Below are positions 56,690 through 64,000 of a stretch of DNA of 64,000 nt, one piece after another; position 1 is the first letter of the stretch, and each line of letters opens with the position of its first letter. Both the position numbers and the translations under genes were made by a program. Below the pieces are notes generated by a model. That model was not told where the DNA came from. It saw nothing but the letters and a program-made list of their open reading frames with translations, and did not search any database. The DNA comes from Chinchilla lanigera. Lineage: Eukaryota > Chordata > Mammalia > Rodentia > Chinchillidae. The DNA lies in NCBI RefSeq assembly GCF_000276665.1, contig NW_004955433.1:15358910-15422909 (forward strand). Reading direction: 5' to 3'.

Positions 56690-57150
56690 TGAGTATCCTA
56701 CTTCCAGGTGAACCTTATATGGATTAAGCATCCCTGAACCCAAAATCCCAAACCAAAAGCTCCAAAATCTGAGATTTTCTTCTTTTTTGCAGTGCTGTGA
56801 ATCAAACCCAGGCCCCTATGCATGCTAGGCAAGTGCTCTGCCACTGAGCTACAACCTCAGCCCCGAAGACTCTTTAAACAATAAAGTCCTTGATTTGATA
56901 CAGCAACTGGAAAATCCCACACCTGACCTCATGCGACAGGTCACAGTTAAAATGCAGATACACTAAAAACAGTGTAAAAAATTACCTTCTGGCCATATGT
57001 ATAAGGTGTACATGAAGCATAAATAAATTATTTAGACTTGATTCTCCTCCCCCAAAATCATATGTATGCAAATAGTCCAGAATCCAAAAAACATCTGAAA
57101 TCTGAAACACTTCTGGTCTCAGGTGTTTCAGATATGGGATCTTCAACCAG
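56690..57150 (-). repeat. Old interspersed repeat (same family as 22290-22795), inverted and split by an ID
   Basis: ggattaagcatccctgaacc.. at the left and ..ctgaaacacttctggtctca at the right are reverse complements of the family seen at 22.3-22.8 kb. An ID SINE interrupts it at 56778-56864. Confidence 0.6.
56778..56864 (-). repeat. ID SINE, reverse
   Basis: gcagtgctgtgaatcaaacc.. tctgccactgagctacaacc. Confidence 0.88.
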
Positions 57151-57437
57151 TAGTTGAATGTTATGGGTATATGATGAGCCTCTATGAGGCTCCCTAGCAC
57201 TGTAGAGCCCAAGGCCACCCCCTTGGCCAGAGACAGGGTTATAGGGACTACCAGAGCGTAGACTGGACAGTTTAGCCCATCCAAAGCTGGGCCAGCAACC
57301 TGATAGCAAAATAAAGGATTTCCTGCATACAATATTTCAAAGCAGTGCGGTAACCCTGGGTCTGGATCATTACAAGTGCCCTGGGTGGAAGGAAGCACAA
57401 CAGAGCTACGCCATCCTCCAGCTCAGCCTCAGGCAAG

Positions 57438-57476
57438 ATGTTTTTTTCTTTCTTTCTTTCTTTCTTTTTCTTTTTT

Positions 57477-57515
<39 letters not shown>

Positions 57516-57580
57516 CTCTCCTTCCTTCCTTCCTTCCCTCCTTCCTTCCTTCCTTCCTTCCTTCCTTCCTTCTTTCCTTT
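57438..57580 (+). repeat. (TTTC)n/(TTCC)n polypyrimidine tract
   Basis: About 140 nt of almost pure pyrimidine: tttcttt blocks first, then ccttccttcc blocks. It is the expanded tail side of the adjacent reverse B1. Confidence 0.95.
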
Positions 57581-57581
57581 G

Positions 57582-57725
57582 GTTTTCTGAGACAGAGTCT
57601 TGCTATGTAGTTCAGGCTGGCTTTGAACTCACTATTTGGCCCAGGCTGGCCTCAAACTCATGGGAATCCTCCTGCCTCAGCCTCCCGAATGCTGGGATCA
57701 CAGGCATGTGCCACCTCATCCGGCA
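57582..57725 (-). repeat. B1 SINE, reverse
   Basis: tctgagacagagtcttgcta.. with the duplicated ggctggctttgaactcac/ggctggcctcaaactcat pair. Confidence 0.92.
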
Positions 57726-58389
57726 TCCGGGGCAAATTGTTAACCTCTATCCCAAGCCCACTGAGCCATCACCTTGGCTGGAACACAATGTGAAGGATGA
57801 GCGAGCAAAAAGCGACAGGGCGCTTCATGGCCAAGGAATGTGGCCTACAGCACAACTCGGCCCAGCCCAGCCCGCCTGGCAGGTGATTGCCCAGCCCCTG
57901 GGAGTCCCAGACTGCTCTGCCATGGGTGACCTCCCAGGGACTTCTCTCCAGTGACCTGGTGAGGGCCGAGCCTCACACGTGGGTGAGGCAAGCAAAGCAC
58001 TATTGTCAGTCTCCTGAGTCCCTGTCCTCTTGCCCCTCTTCGTCCATTCCCCCAAGATGTCAGGCGTCTTTGTAAGATGAACTTCCCCAGCCAGCCAGGG
58101 AGGGCCCCCAAGGACAGACGGGCCTTCAGTGAGCGCTTTGAGCTCAGTCATGAAAGCCCAGATACATGTGATTAGGAGGACGATACAAGCTTGCATGCGA
58201 GCTGTTAAATACCGCGCAGGGAGGACGCCACTCCACTTACCTCCCCAGGCCGCTGTGGGGCCAGCTGTGAGTCAGGCTTTGACCTCAGCCACCTGCTTAA
58301 TTTAGCTCAGTAGCAGCTGCCCACCCAAATTAGCCGCCCCTGCCCAGCCTTGGTTCTGCTGCCCACATGCCTCCATCTTCTTCTGTTCT

Positions 58390-58516
58390 TCATTTTGTTT
58401 TGGGGTTTTGTTTTTGAGACAGGCTCTCACTATGTCTGGCCTGGAACTTGCAGTGATCCTCCTGCCTCAGCCCTCCGAGTGCTGGGATTACAGGCATGGG
58501 CCACCACGCCCAGCTT
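58390..58516 (-). repeat. B1 SINE, reverse, short form
   Basis: tttgagacaggctctcacta.. gctgggattacaggcatggg, without the internal duplication. Confidence 0.85.
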
Positions 58517-58741
58517 GCTTCAGTTCTTGGAAGCCAAGTTGGCACACTGCTCTGTGAAGCTATGTCACTGTTTTTAACCCACCCAAGCTCAAATAGTACG
58601 GGCCAGGCTGAAAATCAAGTTTCCTTTCACCCTTCTGAGAAGCTAATGAAAAATAAGAGTCCTGTGTCTAGAAACACTATGCAATTATTTTGCATTCAGT
58701 ATCTGAATGGGGCTCACAGGCTTTCCCCTTAAGCTTTGGAA

Positions 58742-58866
58742 GAGGGCCCAGCACTCAGAAGGCCAGAGCAGGGAGGTCATGAGTTTGAACTAGTCTGAGC
58801 TTACCTAGCAAGTCAAAGCCCACCTGCACTACATGCAGAAACCTTTTCTAAAACAAAATAAAACAT
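58742..58866 (+). repeat. B1 SINE, diverged
   Basis: gggcccagcactcagaaggc.. ctgcactacatgcagaaacc with an A-rich tail. Confidence 0.6.
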
Positions 58867-58918
58867 AGGTCTTGGAAGAGGAAGAGGGGACTAGAATAGG
58901 TGCAGAAAAATTTCTTCC

Positions 58919-59085
58919 TGCTGGGTGTGGTGCGTGGATGCCTATAGTCCCTGAACTCGGGAGGCTGAGGCACAGGAATCACTGTGAGTTCGAGGCCAGG
59001 CTGGGCTATATAGTGAGTTCAAGTCCAGCCTGCTCTACACGGCAAGACTCTGTCTCAAAAAAAAAGAAAGAAAAGAAAAACTGTA
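58919..59085 (+). repeat. B1 SINE with internal duplication
   Basis: tgctgggtgtggtgcgtgga.. aagactctgtctcaaaaaaa, followed by a mixed A/G tail. Confidence 0.9.
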
Positions 59086-59089
59086 TCCG

Positions 59090-60262
59090 ACCATCACGTC
59101 TGTGTAGGTGGGTGTTTGAAGGTGACCACAATCCAGGAAGCCACCAGTTCGTCCTACTGTCACAGTCCAAGCAGTTCAGTTTCAATTGCAGAAGTCAGGC
59201 CCCTTCTCGAGCTTCTACCGGGGTACATACCTCTCCTGGGTGCTATGCTCCGTGACCCCAAGCTCCCAGGATGTGGCTGTCACACAGAGGTGCCACACTG
59301 CTCCTGAGTGGCACCAAGGTGTGGGGTCCCAGGTCCTGCCGTGGCCCTGCCGACAGCTGCTGCCTGGGGCGGTGAAACCAGACCCTGCCGGGAAGGCTAG
59401 GCTCACACTCAGTCAGGCATGAATATTTTACACCAGCAGCCGCTAATGCTCGGGTTCACAAAAGTCACTCCAGGAAAGCTGTGTCCAGAAAGCGCAGACC
59501 CTGTGTCTCCCCTTCAAGGTCCACATCAAACTACGGGGCTCCTTCAAGGAGTGGCCGCAAGAAGCCAGAGCTGCGGGGGCAGAGGCTGGTGTCAGGGACA
59601 CAGGCTCTGCCTTGGGAGCCCCTCCCAGGTCACAGCCAGGTCCTGGTGTCCCGCTGGCTGTATGTCTCAGGGTGTTGCCCTCCCCGAAGAGGTGACAATA
59701 GCTGAGTCCAGAGCACCAAGGACCCTGGCTGACCATCTTCTGCCCTGTCACCTGCTGGAGCCCCACCCAAAACAGTTTCCACAAATCCAGACCTGGGGCA
59801 AAGAGCCCCCTATGCCTGCATGGCGGAGACGCAGGACACCTGGCATCCTTGCCTTCCTCCTCCTTCCCCTCCAGATTCCTCCCCAGAGCCTCGTGCTGCC
59901 TGGGTGACCTGTCACAGCAATCGTCAAGACCATAGTCACCCTGACAGCATGGTCATTTTTCCTGAGGAGCCATCAGTTTAGGCCTTACAGCCACAAGGTC
60001 TTGCCCGGAAACTCCCCCTTTGTTCCCTGAGCTAAAGACTTCTGAGTGTTAAAGAACGTGTGTCTCTCACACCCGGGAGCAGAAAGAACCTCGAACTTCC
60101 ATTTCCAAAACCTCTTGTTCCCTGTGGAAGTTTCTATCCTGAAGGCTGAAGCCGCTTTGCCACCTGAAACCTGTACCAAGAAGGAAAACAAAAATCTCAC
60201 GTCTACTTAGAGCATTCACTACATACCAGATACCAATTGGAGCATTTTCGATGCATTGACAT
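59090..60262. other. Noncoding unique sequence
   Basis: No exon or repeat recognised. Confidence 0.4.
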
Positions 60263-60265
60263 TCA

Positions 60266-60626
60266 CCCAGGCATGGTGGAACATGCCTGTAATCCCAGCA
60301 CTCTGGGAGGCTGAGGCAGGAGAGCCCAAAATCAAGCCCAACCTGGGCAATTTAGCAAGATCCTGTCTCAAAATTAGATTTGGTTTTTTTTTGGTTTTGT
60401 TTTGAGACAGGGTCTTGCTCTGCAGTTCAGGCTGGCCTTGAGCTCACTTTGTAGCCCAGGCTGGTCTCAAACTCATGATGATCCTCCTGCCTCAGCCTCC
60501 CGGGTGCTGGGATTACAGGCGTGCATCACCAGGCCCAGCCTGTCTCAAAATTAGAAATTAAAAAAAAAGACGGGATGGAGCTCAGGGCAAAGGTCCAAAA
60601 TTCAGTCCTCCCAGCACGACCCATGC
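60266..60626 (+). repeat. B1-dID SINE dimer, split by a younger B1
   Basis: The B1 half is at 60266-60378 and the ID half at 60556-60626 (..gacgggatggagctcagggc..). The interruption is a reverse B1 with a perfect target-site duplication. Confidence 0.85.
60379..60538 (-). repeat. B1 SINE, reverse, nested insertion
   Basis: Flanked by perfect 17-bp direct repeats cctgtctcaaaattaga at 60362-60378 and 60539-60555. It has the T-rich head and the internal duplication. Confidence 0.95.
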
Positions 60627-60639
60627 ACACACACTAAAA

Positions 60640-60745
60640 CAAGTGTTAACATTTATTCTCCCCACAACACCTTGCAACAAGTTCTATTATTGTCCTATTT
60701 TCCAGATGAGGAAGCTGAGGCATGGCAGGGTGAAGTACTGGCTCC
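60640..60745 (-). repeat. MIR-like fragment
   Basis: tattgtcctattttccagat then gaggaagctgaggcatggca. Confidence 0.65.
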
Positions 60746-60984
60746 AAGTCAGATGCTGGCAGTCTGGGTTTGTGCCTACTGTTCTGCCTGTAACCTTTCT
60801 CTGGGGTTCCTGCCCCACTTCAGAAGAAGAGGAAGCAGCCCTGTCCCTCCTCCCCGTGACAGAGCCCTGAGTGCACCAAGTCCTCGACCTGTGTCATCTG
60901 GTGTCACGTTTGCAACTGTCCTGTGAGGCAGAAGTGTGATTTTGTCCCTTTCCCAGGCTAGCACTCTGACATGAAGCAACCTGC

Positions 60985-61115
60985 CCAACGAGTCGCTGGT
61001 GGAGCCGGCTTCCCGGCCCTGCACACGGCCGCCCACGCCGCGCACGAGGCCGTGAGAAACACGGCGAGTGGGCGGGGCCAAGGAGGCCACGTGGGCGTTT
61101 GGCCTCTGTCTGCAG
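60985..61115. promoter_or_regulatory. Small CpG cluster with GC box
   Basis: About 15 CpGs in 130 bp with gggcgggg near 61070. The surroundings are CpG-poor. Possible regulatory element or minor promoter; no splice donor is assigned. Confidence 0.35.
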
Positions 61116-61384
61116 AGATCTGTTAGCCGGCCTGAGGGTGGCGCCCTGAGCATGCAGCCCAGCGGGCCCCTGCTGGCACTGCGCTGGGGTCCAAACTGAC
61201 TTTGCTCCCACCTGCCCTGAGCCAGCCAGCCTCTTTGCAGGTGTGGGCAGAGGACAGGGCCGAATACCTCCTGACACAGAGGCCTGAGGCAGGGCCCACA
61301 GGTCCTTTCCGGAGACGCTCAGGGAACAGCCCACCCCCGCCCCACACCCGGAGCCTCTGCCGGCCCCTTGCTATGGGCTAAAGC

Positions 61385-61465
61385 AGATGTAGTCACTGTA
61401 CCCATTTTATGATGAGAAAACACACGCTCCAAAATATCCGTTTGCTCAAGGTCACTTGAGCTGAG
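61385..61465 (-). repeat. MIR-like fragment
   Basis: tacccattttatgatgagaa.. tttgctcaaggtca. Confidence 0.45.
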
Positions 61466-62139
61466 ACCCACCCAATACAAGGCCAGCTTATCCAGGTGTA
61501 GTCGACCCAATGCTTGGGTCCCTAGTACTTTCAGGGCCCTGTGAAGATGTTTTCATTTCACTTAAAATCAAAAGGGGAAAAACGAACTTTCAGGGTGAAG
61601 AAGTGTCTTCCTATGTAACATGAATATGTGCATCTTTATGGCACTATGGCAGTTAAATATATTAAAGATTTTTAGTGGAAGGAGAGGAGTCACCAAGGCA
61701 AGACTGCCCAGGGCTGTTGGAAGTCAGCGTGCAAGCTGAGTAAGCTGACCTGGAGCCCAGATCTGTCGGCCTCCAGTGCCGGGGGAGCCAGCAAGGGCAA
61801 CCTCGGGGAGCTGCAGAGTCTGCACCTGTCCCTGGCAGGGTCACAGCCACAGCCGTCACCTGGCCGGGACAGAACCCCAGTGGGCGAGCAGCCCTTCCGC
61901 ATCGCCTGGTCTTCCAAGCGGCCATCAGCGCAGAGACACCACAGTGCAGGAGCCGACTCTGACAGAGCGAAGGCAAGGAAGGGCCTGACCCAGAGGACAG
62001 AAGACTCGGGTCACCCAACACATCCCAACTTTTCGTCCTCACTTGAAAGGGGGCAACACCGTGGGAATTCTGCCTTTCCAAGTCTGTGTAGCCCATGGCG
62101 GTTGACAGCACGAGCTGGGGAGCCACACTGCCCCGGGTT

Positions 62140-62245
62140 CCCCACTTTGCTATTTAGTGTGCTCCGAGGCTTTGAGTTACTTGACCGCTGTGGCTCTGTG
62201 TTTTCTTTAGTAAAATGCAAATAGTATCGACCCCAACCCCACACA
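62140..62245 (+). repeat. MIR-like fragment
   Basis: gagttacttgaccgctgtgg.. tctttagtaaaatgcaaata. Confidence 0.5.
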
Positions 62246-62889
62246 GCTGCAGTGAGAACTGGCCAACATAAAATGTTTCCTACATAGTAAAGCCGTTGCA
62301 GTGAGTAGGAGCCAGAAGAATATTCGTTCATTTGTTTGGGAAAGAAAAAAAAAGAACAAAAAACCCAGATCCCAGCATCCCGAGGGCCTTGAGTGATTGC
62401 TATGCCAAGGGCTTGCATGAGACACTGAAAAATTGGGGGAAGCCACCGAAGCCTCAGGAACTACGACCACACTGTGAGGTCAGCTTCTTTTCCCCTCCAG
62501 GTCTTTGAGGGGAAAATTTAGACAAGAGAGCACTGCCTCTAATTAAGGCATCACCAGAGTCAAAACTTCATCAACCAAGGTGACTTGGCAACTTACACCA
62601 CACTTGAGCCTCGCAAGTTCATGATTACTCAACCCAAGGCAGAAACCATGAAATCAGAACAAAGGCCTGAGTAATAAGCAGCCCCAAGGGGTCCCGCCAG
62701 GTGAGCAGCACCAAGCAGGGCAGGTAACCAACCACATCTGCTGGACTGAACCCGCTAAGGCGAGGGGGAGGCCTCCCGAGGCAGCCTGGAGCTCATGGCA
62801 TGGGCACCCCACTTCCCCTCCAGCCCCAGAGCAGTGCTTCGCCAACTGCCCGGTTCGTGCAAGGTCCCTGGATGTCCCTAACATGCTGC

Positions 62890-63165
62890 TCAAGACTTGC
62901 TGAATCAAGTGGTTTCTCTTATATGGAAAACCCAAAGAATAAATAATTTAAAGAGCAAAATAAAGGACAGATAGTAGGAAACAGGGAGCTAGATCTTTTG
63001 CAAATGGGAAGGGGACCAAGAGATGGAGGGGAGGGAGGGGGAGGGGAAGGGGACATGAAAAGAATAAAGATGAGCCGCGTGCGTGCACCACCTTCCCATA
63101 ATGAATGAATCATTATGTACTACAAACGTGTATTAATAAAAAGAAAAAGAAAAGAAAAAAAGGAT
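62890..63165 (+). repeat. L1 3'-end fragment with G-rich polypurine
   Basis: A purine-rich run (ggaggggagggagggggagg) and then ..cataatgaatgaatcattat.. attaataaaaagaaaaag, typical of a rodent-lineage L1 3'UTR and A tail. Confidence 0.6.
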
Positions 63166-63445
63166 TTAGTGAGTCCTGAGAGTGCATTTTGACAAGCTCC
63201 TGGCGAAGGCTGAGGTGGCTACAGAGCAGTGAGCCTCAACTCTGCTCCTGCCCCAGTGACACCTGGGGCAGCCTTCCACCAGGTAGACAGGGATCCCACA
63301 CCCACGTGGACCCCAGAACTCAGCATCGCAGGAGCCCACGGCGCTGCTCTGAGCCAGGCCCCCTGGGATTTCCTTGGGGAGGGGCACGAAAATTGAATTA
63401 AATGTGAACATTTCTGGCAGGATACTTTTTTGAAAAGTCAGTTAT

Positions 63446-63637
63446 TAATTGGGACATGATGGCACATGCCTACAATCCCAGCCCACTGGGAGACTGAGAC
63501 AGGAGGATCGCAAGTTCAAGCTCAGGCTGGGCAATTTAATGACTTAGTCAGACCCTGCCTCAAAAGTTTAAAAAAAAAATTAAAGGCCTGCAGATGTAGC
63601 AAAAGCCCTGGGTTCAGTCCCCAGTGCCCCCTCGAAA
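63446..63637 (+). repeat. B1-dID SINE dimer
   Basis: gggacatgatggcacatgcc.. cctgcctcaaaagtttaaaa, then the ID half (ggcctgcagatgtagcaaaa.. ttcagtccccagtgcccc). Confidence 0.85.
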
Positions 63638-63869
63638 AAAGATCATTTTTTTTTTTCTACCAACCTTTTTTTTTCTACCTCCCCCACCTTGTCAGGCAGG
63701 TAACTTAAATGCCTTTGTGAACAGAAGTTTTAAAATTATAACTAATCACATTTTTCCTTTAAAAACACTTTCATTTATACTTTCCTTTAAAAAGAGCAAG
63801 CTCCAGATAATGTCCAGGCCTCTTCCATCACACAGCCGCACCTAAGGGCTTCCCCACTCCTACTTAGGG

Positions 63870-63966
63870 AAAGGTGCTTTTTTATGCTTTGCGGTGCTGG
63901 GGATCTAACTCGGGGCCTCAGGAATGCTAGGCAAGTGGAGCTATACTACTGAGCTACACTCCAGAA
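63870..63966 (-). repeat. ID SINE, reverse
   Basis: gcggtgctggggatctaact.. ctactgagctacactccag. Confidence 0.85.
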
Positions 63967-64000
63967 GGTATTTTAAGAGAGTTTTGGGGTTAAAAGAATT

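Noticed and set aside
57438..57580. Regular short repeats that might suggest a CRISPR-like array
   Set aside because: It is a simple tetranucleotide tract without spacers, in a mammalian genome.

Overview
This is mammalian genomic DNA from a rodent: short exons with GT-AG introns, CpG depletion outside one island, and dense SINEs. The SINEs include B1 elements with an internal duplication, tRNA-Ala-derived ID elements, B1+ID dimers (B1-dID type), L1 pieces, MIRs and MaLR-like solo LTRs. The mix of B1-dID dimers and ID elements, with no recognisable B2, fits a rodent outside the mouse/rat group (a beaver-, squirrel- or dormouse-like lineage). I cannot fix the species. It is the equivalent of human 16q21, where KATNB1 and KIFC3 sit tail to tail.

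Layout. 1-6.3 kb: the 3' part of KATNB1 (katanin p80) on the + strand, 16 coding exons from about residue 97 to the stop. The spliced length matches the 655-residue human protein exactly. 6.3-7.0 kb: a short spacer between the two 3' ends. 7.0-38.3 kb: KIFC3, a C-terminal-motor kinesin, on the - strand. Its 3'UTR is at 7.0-7.7 kb, the motor exons at 8.4-14 kb, the coiled-coil exons at 14.8-18.6 kb, alternative N-terminal exons at 28.7 and 31.7 kb, and the MVPSRR-type N-terminal exons at 35.6 and 38.2 kb. The main form reconstructed from the exons is 829 residues. 42.2-42.7 kb: a CpG island with a likely KIFC3 first exon. 43-64 kb: no recognisable coding exon, mostly repeats and unique noncoding DNA. 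It is probably upstream sequence or the first intron of longer KIFC3 transcripts.

Both proteins act on microtubules. Katanin p80 targets and regulates the severing ATPase p60. KIFC3 is a minus-end-directed motor linked to epithelial junctions and apical transport. Their adjacency is conserved synteny, not an operon.

I found no new multi-gene system. The points most worth checking are a GC-AG intron in KATNB1, a 27-nt stop-codon microexon followed by a 3'UTR intron in KIFC3, frame-compatible alternative 5' exons of KIFC3 (including a possible polyglutamate N-terminal extension from the CpG island), and several nested transposon insertions with clean target-site duplications.
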